From an uncultured Pseudomonadales bacterium (GTDB lineage Bacteria > Pseudomonadota > Gammaproteobacteria > Pseudomonadales > CANNCY01), in contig CANNCY010000001.1 in the NCBI GenBank assembly GCA_947503335.1, forward strand, positions 868,001 through 932,000: a stretch of 64,000 nucleotides of DNA, given 5' to 3'. The position numbers were made by a program, and so were the translations under genes. Below the pieces are notes generated by a model that saw only the letters and a list, made by a program, of their open reading frames with translations, was not told where the DNA came from and made no database searches. The number at the start of each line of letters is the position of its first letter. Position 1 is the first letter of the stretch. Positions 43,040 to 50,739 of the stretch are shown in pieces.

Positions 43040-43240
43040 ATGAAACGGATTTTAATCGCCGCATTGATGACCACTGTATTAGCCGCATGCGGTAGCCAAG
43101 CCCCGAAAGAGCCATCGGCCGAAGAAAAAGTAGAGGCATTAGAACAACGCCTTGATGGTTTAGACAGTAAATTTGAACGACTAAACACCAAACTAGACCG
43201 CCTGATTGAACATCTAGAAAGCGAACAATCAGACGGCTAG
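43040..43240 (+). CDS. Small coiled-coil lipoprotein
   Basis: A 66-aa protein from ATG 43040. The signal MKRILIAALMTTVLAACGS gives a lipobox cysteine at about residue 17. The mature part has three to four heptads (VEALEQRLDGLDSKFERLNT and on), as in Lpp, but ends QSDG without the terminal lysine, so it cannot be murein-linked in the same way. It may pair with the Lpp-like protein or be a free form. It converges on the L,D-transpeptidase gene with 12 bp between. Confidence 0.75.
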   Translation: MKRILIAALMTTVLAACGSQAPKEPSAEEKVEALEQRLDGLDSKFERLNTKLDRLIEHLESEQSDG

Positions 43241-43252
43241 TTGCGCATTAGC

Positions 43253-44230
43253 TTACCAGGGGCTAACGGGCCATTCAGACGGCGCGCTCTGCCCTTCTTG
43301 TTGCACATAGCTGTGGGTTGCGCTAACAGGTGTTGCTACGCCTGTCGCCTTTCGAATTAAGCGCTTTAACAGCTGTGTATCAACCGGATGATTCTCATGC
43401 CCTGTAAGCATGTCTTTCGAGATCATCGATACACTTCGCGAGCGATGATGCTTGTCGTCAGACAAGGGCTCGTGCGCTTCGGCATACATATGGCCATGCC
43501 TGTAACCAACCTTGTACGGTTGATTTACAATCGTGACCTTAGTGCCAACGCCTGCTTTTGAGAACAGATACTCGATATCTTCTGGATACATGCGAATACA
43601 GCCGTGACTAACACGCATGCCCACACCAAAGTCTTTGTTGGTGCCGTGAATCAAATAAGCACCATTAAAACCTAGGCGCATCGCATGCTTACCCAGAGGA
43701 TTTTGTGGGCCAGCCGGTACAACCGATGGCAACCATTTACCCTTGGCAGCATGCTCTCGGCGAATGGATGCGGGCGGTGTCCAGGTAGGGTCTTTTTTCT
43801 TTCGAGTGATCTTGGTGGTGCCAATTGGTGTGGTCCAACCGACTCGCCCAATACCTATAGGAAAGATCTCGACCTTATCGCCCGTTGGCGGATAGTAATA
43901 GAGCCGCAGCTCGGCGACATTGATCACGATGCCACTACGCGGTGCGTCGGGCAGAATAATCTGGGTCGGCAAGTTCAACTCTCTATCTCGCCCTGGCACC
44001 CAAGGGTCAACGCCTGGGTTTGCTGCCATCAGCACTAGATAAGGAATATCATATTTTTGGGCGATATCTGAAAACGTGGTCTTCCATTTAGACTGCATTG
44101 TCATAGGAAACCCGACAACGTCAGAACCGTCCTTTGGTAATTGATAGGTTGCGCTCTGTGCAGAGACTGCAACCCCTAACGATAAGGCTGCGGCAAGTTT
44201 TGCGGCGCCTTTGAGACTAAAATTTTTCAT
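43253..44230 (-). CDS. L,D-transpeptidase with LysM-like N-terminus (ErfK/YcfS type)
   Basis: A 325-aa periplasmic enzyme with a signal peptide (MKNFSLKGAAKLAAALSLGV...SA). A LysM-like region (about 55-95: FSDIAQKYDIPYLVLMAANP) precedes the YkuD domain (about 120-255), which contains HGTNKDFGVGMRVSHGCIRM with the catalytic cysteine. This is the architecture of YbiS/ErfK/YcfS, which attach Lpp to peptidoglycan; the Lpp-like lysine-ended protein next door fits that role. The C-terminal ~65 residues are an extra basic tail. Confidence 0.85.
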   Translation of the reverse strand: MKNFSLKGAAKLAAALSLGVAVSAQSATYQLPKDGSDVVGFPMTMQSKWKTTFSDIAQKYDIPYLVLMAANPGVDPWVPGRDRELNLPTQIILPDAPRSGIVINVAELRLYYYPPTGDKVEIFPIGIGRVGWTTPIGTTKITRKKKDPTWTPPASIRREHAAKGKWLPSVVPAGPQNPLGKHAMRLGFNGAYLIHGTNKDFGVGMRVSHGCIRMYPEDIEYLFSKAGVGTKVTIVNQPYKVGYRHGHMYAEAHEPLSDDKHHRSRSVSMISKDMLTGHENHPVDTQLLKRLIRKATGVATPVSATHSYVQQEGQSAPSEWPVSPW

Positions 44231-44370
44231 ATATGCGACTTCTAATGAACAACAAAATCATTACGCATATACAACTATAGACAACCCACATTTGGCCGCT
44301 CAAAAATTGAACCAAACAAAGTTGTACTGACAGAATTTATTTTTGTGCTACTAACGCAGCCTATTTGTAT

Positions 44371-44865
44371 TTATGGGTAGATATGGATGGGAATACCGTC
44401 GGGTACATGCTCCCAAAGATAGTCGATATCTGAATTAGTTAAGGCGATACAGCCCAATGTCCAGTCAAAGGATTGAGCCAATGCAGCCCTAGCCTTTGAT
44501 AAGCCGTTTTTTGTACCGTGAATGAATATATTATCGCCAGGGTCGCGCATCGCCAGCTTGGCTTTAGCCTTGTCGATAGTATTAGGATAGCTAATCTTGA
44601 AGCTGCGATAATACTTGCTCTCTGGATTGCGCCATTCGATATGATAGCTGCCTTCGGGCGTGCGCTTATCACCACGGCGAACCTTATGCCCCTCGGGGTT
44701 TTGCCCCAAGCGCACACCGAACTGCTCGGCCTTTTCGCCGTTGCGAACAAGCCATAATGAACGATCAGATTTGTCTACAATAATTGCTTCTACTGCGTTT
44801 GCATTTACGTCGTCAGACCACGTACCCGCCGCAATAGCGCACACCAACAAAATAACTAAAAACAC
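44371..44865 (-). CDS. Short L,D-transpeptidase family (YkuD) protein
   Basis: A 164-aa protein with a hydrophobic N-terminus (FLVILLVCAIAAGTWS) that is a signal peptide or anchor. The YkuD domain has IIVDKSDRSLWLVRNGEKAE, KRTPEGSYHIEWRN, FIHGTKN and the catalytic-cysteine motif WTLGCIALTNSDIDYLW. In place of the usual SHGCxR the motif is TLGCIAL, as in the YafK/DpaA-like branch, some members of which remove Lpp from murein. It is on the same strand as, and downstream of, the LysE and amidohydrolase genes. Confidence 0.8.
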   Translation of the reverse strand: MFLVILLVCAIAAGTWSDDVNANAVEAIIVDKSDRSLWLVRNGEKAEQFGVRLGQNPEGHKVRRGDKRTPEGSYHIEWRNPESKYYRSFKISYPNTIDKAKAKLAMRDPGDNIFIHGTKNGLSKARAALAQSFDWTLGCIALTNSDIDYLWEHVPDGIPIHIYP

Positions 44866-44956
44866 ATGCTGCCCCTAATATCATTTTTATACTACCCCCC
44901 AAGGGCTTACCTTGAATATACGTAGATCTGATTAAAAAACAACCACTTTTGGGTGA

Positions 44957-45565
44957 CTAGGCAAGCAGTAACCACAGCGCCAGACCTACTAACAACGTAC
45001 CTGTTATAGCTCCCATACTCTGCGCGCGACCTTGTTGCTCAAGCCACTTACTAAGAGTACGGCCGCCAAACATGTATAAGTACAGACAGATCAATTCGCC
45101 AAGTAGTAATACAGCCACCAAAGCCGCTAGCTGTGGTGCCAAGTTAGCTGTTTGATCTATAAAAGGCGGTAAAAACGCAGCTGTAAAGGCCCACCCCTTG
45201 GGATTGCCGATTGCCGTTAAAAAGCCCTGCAATGCAAGGCTTTGGCGAGTTTGGGCGATATCCTTTACTTTTGTATTGACCTTGTCACTTTTAAAACTTA
45301 ACCATGCGCTATATAGCAACCAAACCGCTGCCGCTATCTTAAGTGCTTCGAAGTATTCTGGATTGGTATGAATCAGGGCAGCGATCAACGAAACAGAGGT
45401 CGTTGCCACCAACGCAACACCTAACAACTCGCCCACCACCATGGGCCAGCCATTTCGAACACCAACACGCATGCCGGTGTTCAGGGCTAGCATCATGCAC
45501 AGCCCTGGCGATAACGAAATTGTGAAACTAATGGGTGCAAATAGCAGTAATGTTTGCAAACTCAT
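44957..45565 (-). CDS. LysE family amino-acid exporter
   Basis: A 202-aa inner-membrane protein with about five to six hydrophobic segments. It has the LysE/RhtB pattern SLSPGLCMMLALNTGMRVGV at the N-terminus and the GNPKGWAFTAAFLPPFID motif in the middle. It would export amino acids or derivatives. Its ATG overlaps the amidohydrolase stop (ATGA), so they are translationally coupled. Confidence 0.85.
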   Translation of the reverse strand: MSLQTLLLFAPISFTISLSPGLCMMLALNTGMRVGVRNGWPMVVGELLGVALVATTSVSLIAALIHTNPEYFEALKIAAAVWLLYSAWLSFKSDKVNTKVKDIAQTRQSLALQGFLTAIGNPKGWAFTAAFLPPFIDQTANLAPQLAALVAVLLLGELICLYLYMFGGRTLSKWLEQQGRAQSMGAITGTLLVGLALWLLLA

Positions 45566-47214
45566 TGGGCGCTATATACCACCTGACCGTCAACATATGT
45601 CTTTTGAACCGTTACCTTTAATAGCGACTCTAAGTTTTTGTAATCTAAGTTATTTACAACAATAAAGTCGGCTGCATAACCTGGCTTTAGATCACCTAGC
45701 CGACCTTCGGCAAACTCGCCCCAAGCAGCCCAACGAGTAAAGCCCTTAACCGCATCGTCAAGGCTAACCTTTTGCTCGGGATACCAACCACCGCTTGGCG
45801 AACCTTGACGGTCTTGTCGAGTAGCGGCCGCATAGATGCCCTCGAAAGGATGCGCGCGCTCTACCGGGAAGTCTGAACCAAACACCATTTTAACGCCCTG
45901 ATCTAGCATGGTTTGCCAAGCGTAGGCCCCTTTTAAACGCTCATGACCTAAGCGATCACCTACCCAAGGCATGTCGCTTGTTGCATGGGTTGGCTGCATC
46001 GAAGCAACGATACCCGACTTTGACATCACATCGATCATGGCATCGTCGACTACTTGGGCATGCTCGATACGGTGGCGAGTGTCGATCGTCTGCTTTGGCA
46101 GTGCAGCGATAGAATCAATTAGCAGCTCGTTAGCGGCATCACCAATAGCATGAGCATTGATCTGTAACTGACAACCATTTGCGGTGCTTAACAACCCTTG
46201 AAGCTCTTCGGGCTGCATAAACATCAAGCCTTTATTACCTGGGTCGTCTGAATAGTCAGCTCTTAAGGCTGCGCCTCGGCTACCTAATGCGCCATCTAGG
46301 TAAACCTTAACCGAGCGCATTGATAAACGCTGGCTTGCGTGATGATAAGGCCCCTGCTCGCACAATGCTGCCAGTGCCTTGCCGTTGCCGTCGGCCATCG
46401 CATAAATACGCAGCGGCAACTGGCCTCTATCGGCCAAACGCATCATCGACTTGAGTTGACGTAAAGACACCCCGGCGTCGTGTACGCCCGTGATACCAAG
46501 CGAAACGAGATAATCAACAGAAGCACGATACGTAGCATCTAACGCTTTTTCGCTAGGTTGAGGAATATGATCGGCGATTAGTGGCTCTGCAGCGTCGATA
46601 AATACTCCCGACGGCAAGCCCTTGCCATCACGAATAATCTGACCGCCTACCGGCTGCCAAGTACCTGATAGATCTTTCTTAGCAAAACTTAGTGCTTTAG
46701 AGTTGCCCCAACTTGCGTGACCATCGACACGGCTTAACCATACAGGGCGATCAGCTACAACCGAATCTAAGTCTTTTGCTGTAGGAAACTGCTTTGATGG
46801 CCAGTCGTTTTGATCCCAACGGCCGCCAACGATCCATTCTAAATCTGGATTTGCATCAGCGAAGGCTTTGACTCTGTCTAGCGCGTCTTGAAGCGACGTC
46901 GCCTCTGAAAGATCTACCGAGCTGAGCATTTGCCCCATACCCAACACATGCCCATGACCGTCAATAAGGCCAGGCATTAGGGTGCCTTCGAATTGCGTTA
47001 GACTGGCTTTAGGGTATTGCTTTTGCAGAGCCTTTAACGAGCTACGGGCAATCACTCGCCCATTTTCGACAGCTATTGCATCGTTTGATTGACCATCGCC
47101 ATCGACTAACTGGTCGGCCACATACAGATTAACCTGCGCGTATGCAAATGAACTCGCCAACGCCAGTGGTGCTATCGCAATTTTGAAAAACTTTTTAGAA
47201 AAACTAGGCTGCAT
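45562..47214 (-). CDS. Amidohydrolase, YtcJ-like, exported
   Basis: A 550-aa protein from the chosen start at 47214, which opens a clear signal peptide (KKFFKIAIAPLALASSFAYA); the reading from 47280 has an extra 22 residues without merit. It contains the metal motif PGLIDGHGHVLGMGQ, LDGALGSRGAAL, INAHAIGDAANELLID, RIEHAQVVDDAMI and SDFPVERAHPFEGIYAA, which define the YtcJ/amidohydrolase-3 family. The substrate is unknown. It is coupled with a LysE exporter. Confidence 0.85.
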   Translation of the reverse strand: MQPSFSKKFFKIAIAPLALASSFAYAQVNLYVADQLVDGDGQSNDAIAVENGRVIARSSLKALQKQYPKASLTQFEGTLMPGLIDGHGHVLGMGQMLSSVDLSEATSLQDALDRVKAFADANPDLEWIVGGRWDQNDWPSKQFPTAKDLDSVVADRPVWLSRVDGHASWGNSKALSFAKKDLSGTWQPVGGQIIRDGKGLPSGVFIDAAEPLIADHIPQPSEKALDATYRASVDYLVSLGITGVHDAGVSLRQLKSMMRLADRGQLPLRIYAMADGNGKALAALCEQGPYHHASQRLSMRSVKVYLDGALGSRGAALRADYSDDPGNKGLMFMQPEELQGLLSTANGCQLQINAHAIGDAANELLIDSIAALPKQTIDTRHRIEHAQVVDDAMIDVMSKSGIVASMQPTHATSDMPWVGDRLGHERLKGAYAWQTMLDQGVKMVFGSDFPVERAHPFEGIYAAATRQDRQGSPSGGWYPEQKVSLDDAVKGFTRWAAWGEFAEGRLGDLKPGYAADFIVVNNLDYKNLESLLKVTVQKTYVDGQVVYSAQ

Positions 47215-47304
47215 GATTTTTATCGCCTTATTGTAGAATGCAAGATACAGCAATCGTACTTGATAACGCAGCGATAACAAAAGAGGAAATATTGAAAGAA
47301 GATA

Positions 47305-47380
47305 TGGGGTGGCCGATGGGACTCGAACCCACGACAGCCGGGATCACAACCCGGGGCTCTACCAACTGAGCTACGGCCAC
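47305..47380 (-). tRNA. tRNA-His (GUG)
   Basis: The minus strand gives acceptor GTGGCCG/CGGCCAC, discriminator C with encoded CCA, and anticodon loop TTGTGAT with anticodon GUG. The base before position 1 is a G in the DNA, as tRNA-His needs at position -1. Confidence 0.95.
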
Positions 47381-47394
47381 CATTGAACCGAACG

Positions 47395-47471
47395 TGGCAC
47401 GCCCGGCAGGAATCGAACCTGCAACCCTCGGCTTAGAAGGCCGATGCTCTATCCGATTGAGCTACGGGCGC
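47395..47471 (-). tRNA. tRNA-Arg (UCU)
   Basis: 77 nt with acceptor GCGCCCG/CGGGCGT, encoded GCCA end, anticodon stem TCGGC/GCCGA and loop CTTCTAA giving anticodon UCU. It is the middle tRNA of a Pro-Arg-His transcript. Confidence 0.95.
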
Positions 47472-47516
47472 ACAAATCATCTACGATGTAGAATTAGGTT
47501 TCGACTCACGAAATAG

Positions 47517-47593
47517 TGGTCGGGGTAGAGAGATTCGAACTCCCGACATCCTGCTCCCAAAGCAGGCGCGCTACCAGACTGCGCTATACCCCG
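47517..47593 (-). tRNA. tRNA-Pro (UGG)
   Basis: 77 nt, starting CGGGGTATAGCGCAG and ending CTACCCCGACCA, typical of tRNA-Pro. The anticodon stem CCTGC/GCAGG holds the loop TTTGGGA, anticodon UGG. It is the first gene of the tRNA operon. Confidence 0.95.
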
Positions 47594-47639
47594 ACTAAAC
47601 TTACTGAGCGACTTGCCGTCTGCCTCGTAAGTGGTGCGC

Positions 47640-47668
47640 ATCATACCCACGCTTTGAGGATGCGTCAA
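47640..47668 (-). promoter_or_regulatory. Sigma70 promoter of the Pro-Arg-His tRNA operon
   Basis: On the minus strand TTGACG (47663-47668), exactly 17 bp, then TATGAT (47640-47645), followed by a GC-rich GCGCACC discriminator of the kind seen in stringently controlled stable-RNA promoters. It lies about 45 bp upstream of tRNA-Pro. Confidence 0.75.
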
Positions 47669-47851
47669 CAAGGTTTTTAAAAGATGGCAAAAAGTCACAT
47701 TAGTTTTTAAAAAACAATCAGTTACAAACTCGCCCATTAATAGAATCATCAACAATATGCTTTAAAAAACCTATGATCAGTATAGCCGCTAGCTACTGAA
47801 CAACCATATAATAGCCACTAGTTTATTAAGAATAAGTTTTTGGGGGTACCT

Positions 47852-48706
47852 ATGTCGTTAGTATTAGATGGCAAAGCACTGGCTAAGCAATCTGAAGCAG
47901 AACTTAGCGAGCGCGTAACTAAGCTAAAAGAGGCGTCTAATGGGCGCACACCAATTTTGGCAACCATCTTAGTAGGTGATGACCCGTCGTCGGCTACCTA
48001 TGTAAAGATGAAAGGCAATGCTTGTCGCCGTGTTGGTATGGACTCTATGGCCATTGAGCTAGGCAGTGCCACGACCACAGAAGAACTATTGAACGTAATT
48101 GATGATCTAAACAACAATCAAGACGTTCACGGCATCTTATTGCAACACCCTGTACCTGAGCAGATCGACGAGCGTGCATGTTTTGACGCCATCGCTATTG
48201 AGAAAGATGTAGACGGTGTTACCTGCAAAGGCTACGGCCAGATGGCTATGGGCGAGCCTGCATACGGTTCTGCCACCCCTGCGGGCATTATGCGTATTCT
48301 AGATGGCTATAACATCGACCTAAACGGCAAGCACGCTGTTGTTGTGGGCCGCAGCCCTATTCTTGGCAAGCCGATGGCGGCAATGCTGCTTAACGCTAAC
48401 TGCACCGTTACTACCTGCCACTCGCGTACTGTTGACCTTGAAGGTCACATCAAACAGGCAGACGTGATTGTTGGCGCGGTGGGTATTCCTGAGTTTATCA
48501 AGAGTGCCTGGATCAAAGACGGCGCGATCGTAGTAGATGCTGGCTACCACAACCAGGGTTGTGGCGACATCGAGATCAACGACGATCTAATCGCTCGCAG
48601 TGCGGCTTATACGCCTGTTCCGGGTGGTGTTGGCCCTATGACAATCAATACGCTAATCTATCAATCTGTAGACGCCGGTGAGAAAGCAATTTTAGGAAAG
48701 AAATAA
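47852..48706 (+). CDS. folD: Bifunctional methylenetetrahydrofolate dehydrogenase/cyclohydrolase
   Basis: A 284-aa FolD, interconverting 5,10-methylene-, methenyl- and 10-formyl-tetrahydrofolate. The ATG at 47852 ([13 protein letters not shown]) follows a GGGGG box; a start at 47840 would add four residues. The motifs are [19 protein letters not shown] with the catalytic tyrosine and lysine, [23 protein letters not shown], the NADP site [17 protein letters not shown], and [15 protein letters not shown]. It stands alone between two tRNA units. Confidence 0.95.
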   Translation: MSLVLDGKALAKQSEAELSERVTKLKEASNGRTPILATILVGDDPSSATYVKMKGNACRRVGMDSMAIELGSATTTEELLNVIDDLNNNQDVHGILLQHPVPEQIDERACFDAIAIEKDVDGVTCKGYGQMAMGEPAYGSATPAGIMRILDGYNIDLNGKHAVVVGRSPILGKPMAAMLLNANCTVTTCHSRTVDLEGHIKQADVIVGAVGIPEFIKSAWIKDGAIVVDAGYHNQGCGDIEINDDLIARSAAYTPVPGGVGPMTINTLIYQSVDAGEKAILGKK

Positions 48707-48733
48707 TTCCTTTAATTTTTAATCATTTAGGTG

Positions 48734-48762
48734 TTGATTAATCGGCGGCGCTTGCATAGAAT
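48734..48762 (+). promoter_or_regulatory. Sigma70 promoter of tRNA-Leu(UAA)
   Basis: TTGATT (48734-48739), 17 bp, TAGAAT (48757-48762), then GCGCGCC as a GC-rich discriminator; about 30 bp upstream of the tRNA. Confidence 0.75.
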
Positions 48763-48791
48763 GCGCGCCACTGATTGCTTCAGTACCCAGT

Positions 48792-48878
48792 GCCTGGGTG
48801 GTGAAATTGGTAGACACAGGAGACTTAAAATCTCCCGACCTCACGGTCGTGCCGGTTCGATTCCGGCCTCAGGCACCA
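48792..48878 (+). tRNA. tRNA-Leu (UAA)
   Basis: 87 nt class II tRNA starting GCCTGGGTGG and ending with encoded ACCA. The anticodon loop ACTTAAAAT region gives anticodon UAA; a long variable arm and GGTTCGATTCC T-arm are present. It is the last core gene before the cassette array. Confidence 0.95.
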
Positions 48879-48889
48879 TCATTTAAAAA

Positions 48890-48913
48890 GCCTCGCTTAT
48901 GCGGGGCTTTTTT
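48890..48913 (+). terminator. Terminator after tRNA-Leu(UAA)
   Basis: GCCTCGC/GCGGGGC with loop TTAT (one G-T pair) followed by T6, 11 bp after the tRNA. It isolates the array from tRNA transcription. Confidence 0.85.
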
Positions 48914-49051
48914 GTATCTGCCCTATTCTGTCGGCTCAATTACTAATTATTTTTCTGTTGTTACACGGCGGCCGTTGTTCACCGGGAATCTACGCCGTTG
49001 AAATACGCTCTGGGCGGATATCAGGGGCCGGATGGTTAATGTGTTATTTCG

Positions 49052-49081
49052 TTGACTAGCCATCTTTGTAGCACTTATGAT
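49052..49081 (+). promoter_or_regulatory. Candidate array promoter (Pc-like)
   Basis: TTGACT (49052-49057), an 18-bp spacer and TATGAT (49076-49081); each box matches the sigma70 consensus at 5 of 6 positions. It points into the array and would start transcription near 49,088, about 40 bp before the first cassette. No gene lies between the tRNA terminator and this point, so its only plausible targets are the cassettes. Confidence 0.5.
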
Positions 49082-49131
49082 CAGGACTTAAGTTTACGGG
49101 CGAGTTTTGTCCGTTGAATAAGGTGTTATAT
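49082..49131 (+). other. Left end of the array: attI-like or diverged recombination site
   Basis: The first cassette begins at 49126 after G^TT of GTTATAT (49125-49131), a full GTTRRRY-type core. A second GTTRRRY match, GTTGAAT (49113-49119), lies 6 bp upstream in direct orientation. There is no partner RYYYAAC arm or long hairpin here as in the attC sites, which is what an attI-type site would look like, but no integrase gene is beside it. Confidence 0.4.
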
Positions 49132-49156
49132 AGCCTAAAGACCGAGAGGATTACGT

Positions 49157-49324
49157 ATGGATACGTTGCTTCACATCTTCACTGTTCTGATACTGATCGT
49201 TACCGTATACAGCTATGTGCAATTCGCTAGAGGCAAAGATAGCCCTCTGGAAAAAGTGTATCGCGATGACGATGAATTTAAGCGCTACCAAGCCGAACGT
49301 CGAAAAGACAACGAGCAACCGTAA
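49157..49324 (+). CDS. 55-aa single-span membrane protein, cassette 1
   Basis: A small gene: MDTLLHIFTVLILIVTVYSY starts with a transmembrane helix (about residues 4-21), then a charged tail (DSPLEKVYRDDDEFKRYQAE). An AGAGGATT box precedes the ATG. A second copy is in cassette 5 (51303-51470). The two reading frames differ at 11 bases, but only one residue differs (Arg to Lys near residue 49), so the protein is under purifying selection. I do not recognise the family. The topology resembles small cassette-borne membrane peptides. Confidence 0.8.
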   Translation: MDTLLHIFTVLILIVTVYSYVQFARGKDSPLEKVYRDDDEFKRYQAERRKDNEQP

Positions 49325-49355
49325 GACCTCGCCGGCTTTGAAAACATCACAAGCG

Positions 49356-49492
49356 ATATAACAACTACATGCAGCCGCTCACTGACCGTTCGCTGGACTC
49401 GTAACCGCTGTCTTCTGGTGCATTTGCGCTAGCGCGCAAATTGTCGCACCATAAGCCATCAATTACTCGCCCCTGATGTATGGGGGTTAAAT
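49356..49492 (+). repeat. attC site 1
   Basis: R'' ATATAAC (49356-49362), R' GTTAAAT (49486-49492). L'' TACATGCAG pairs with L' CTGATGTA leaving one extra base (G at 49371) in L''. The interior carries a nested hairpin GGTGC-A-TTTGCGC / GCGCAAA-TTGTC-GCACC. This fits a large VCR-like attC. Confidence 0.9.
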
Positions 49493-49523
49493 GCCCTCCA
49501 GTTAATTGAGATGGTGCCACTAT

Positions 49524-49964
49524 ATGAAAAGATTTGTCATCCCTGCTCTTGTCTCACTAGCGTCGTTCTCTGTAGCCATTCCTATCGGCTATCATATTGG
49601 ACTCGCTGCAGGCGCTGAACTTGAGGGCGTCCTCATTATGAAATCATACTCTGATGTTATCGACGCCTCTCCAGATTCGAATGAGTATAAATATACTGAT
49701 CTCATGGTCTCAAACGTTATCGACCGAGGCGTGCAAATCAGAAGCTCGTACTTATGCTTACCATTAGCTCTTTTCTCACCTCTTGATCAAGAACCTCTGC
49801 ACAATGCGTACAAGCATCTCGCCAAGTACGACGCAATAACACCATATAAAAACCCATGCGGTTCTCTAGAAGCAATGTTTTCGGATTACACCGAGCAAGA
49901 CAAAGAAAGATGTGAGCAGTTTTTGATCCGCAGAAAAGAGTTTGTTGATAACCTAGGCACTTAA
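49524..49964 (+). CDS. Hypothetical membrane-anchored protein, cassette 2
   Basis: A 146-aa protein from ATG 49524 (a TTG at 49506 is in frame but less likely). Residues 1-30 (MKRFVIPALVSLASFSVAIP and on) are a signal anchor or transmembrane helix. The rest is soluble and ends with a charged helix (EQDKERCEQFLIRRKEF). The TAA stop overlaps the R'' core of its attC. No family recognised. Confidence 0.75.
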   Translation: MKRFVIPALVSLASFSVAIPIGYHIGLAAGAELEGVLIMKSYSDVIDASPDSNEYKYTDLMVSNVIDRGVQIRSSYLCLPLALFSPLDQEPLHNAYKHLAKYDAITPYKNPCGSLEAMFSDYTEQDKERCEQFLIRRKEFVDNLGT

Positions 49965-50095
49965 CAACTACATGCAGCCGCTCACTAGCCGTTCGCTGGA
50001 CTCGTAACCGCTGTCTTCTGGTGCATTTGCGCTAGCGCGCAAATTGTCGCACCATAAGCCATCAATTACTCGCCCCTGATGTATGGGGGTTATGT
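49959..50095 (+). repeat. attC site 2
   Basis: R'' ACTTAAC, R' GTTATGT, nearly identical to attC 1 in between, with the same bulged G in L'' and the same central hairpin. Confidence 0.9.
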
Positions 50096-50533
50096 TGCGC
50101 CCACTATCTGAAAAACCGTTCCAATGGCCAAAAGAACGATACTTAATTTAAGATGTGCTTTCTCCCGCTCTCCTATGTTTATGACGTTACTTAACTCGTT
50201 GTAAATAGCATTTTGATCACGGTCATATTCTGCCTGAATTTTCGAATACGTTTCCTCGGTGTATGAATTATGAGAAGCGGCCTCGCGAGAAATAGTAGCT
50301 AACTCATCCAGATGAAATAGCTCAGACTCTTTCTCTTTTAAGGTGTTCTTAAATATCAGCCTGTATGCTGCAAAAATAGTAGCCAAAAAGCACAATATTA
50401 CGCCCATTCGAGTAAATATCTTTGCCAGATCATATTCACCAAAAAAAATCATCGCAAAACAAGCAATGAATGAAATAGTAATGTTGCCAGTTAGCTGCCA
50501 TTTAAGGCTTGGCAGTTCTCGATTTCTTGGCAT
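50090..50533 (-). CDS. Two-span membrane protein encoded antisense, cassette 3
   Basis: A 147-aa protein on the minus strand, opposite to the array direction. AAGGAG stands 7 bp before its ATG and a promoter is upstream (50561-50590), so it does not depend on array transcription. Transmembrane segments are at about residues 15-32 (ISFIACFAMIFFGE) and 40-60 (MGVILCFLATIFAAYRLIF), with a third hydrophobic stretch at the C-terminus (LSIVLLAIGTVFQIVGA). A charged central region of ~60 residues lies between. Its TAA stop is formed by the GTTAT core at the cassette start. Family unknown. Confidence 0.75.
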   Translation of the reverse strand: MPRNRELPSLKWQLTGNITISFIACFAMIFFGEYDLAKIFTRMGVILCFLATIFAAYRLIFKNTLKEKESELFHLDELATISREAASHNSYTEETYSKIQAEYDRDQNAIYNELSNVINIGEREKAHLKLSIVLLAIGTVFQIVGAT

Positions 50534-50560
50534 CCGCAGCTCCTTAATCTATCGTTATCC

Positions 50561-50590
50561 GTTATATTGCAGCAACGTTTGAAATGTCAA
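50561..50590 (-). promoter_or_regulatory. Own promoter of the antisense cassette-3 gene
   Basis: On the minus strand TTGACA (50585-50590, perfect -35), 18 bp, TATAAC (50561-50566, 5 of 6). It begins right at the edge of attC 3 and reads towards 50533. Its -35 box partly overlaps the R'' core. Confidence 0.7.
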
Positions 50591-50725
50591 CATAACAACT
50601 ACATGCAGCCGCTCACTAGCCGTTCGCTGGACTCGTAACCGCTGTCTTTTGGTGCATTTGCGCTAACGCGCAAATTGTCGCACCATAAGCCATCAATTAC
50701 TCGCCCCTGATGTAAGGGGTTATAT
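50590..50725 (+). repeat. attC site 3
   Basis: R'' ACATAAC, R' GTTATAT. One base shorter than its neighbours (TGTAAGGGG instead of TGTATGGGGG); the apical hairpin loop is TAA rather than TAG. Confidence 0.9.
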
Positions 50726-50739
50726 GCCAAAGGTACCTC

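Noticed and set aside
47477-47755. 92-codon open frame on the minus strand over tRNA-Pro
   Set aside because: It reads through the tRNA gene and its promoter; it is a chance frame.
48798-49001. 67-codon open frame starting inside tRNA-Leu(UAA)
   Set aside because: It crosses the tRNA and its terminator; no coding evidence.
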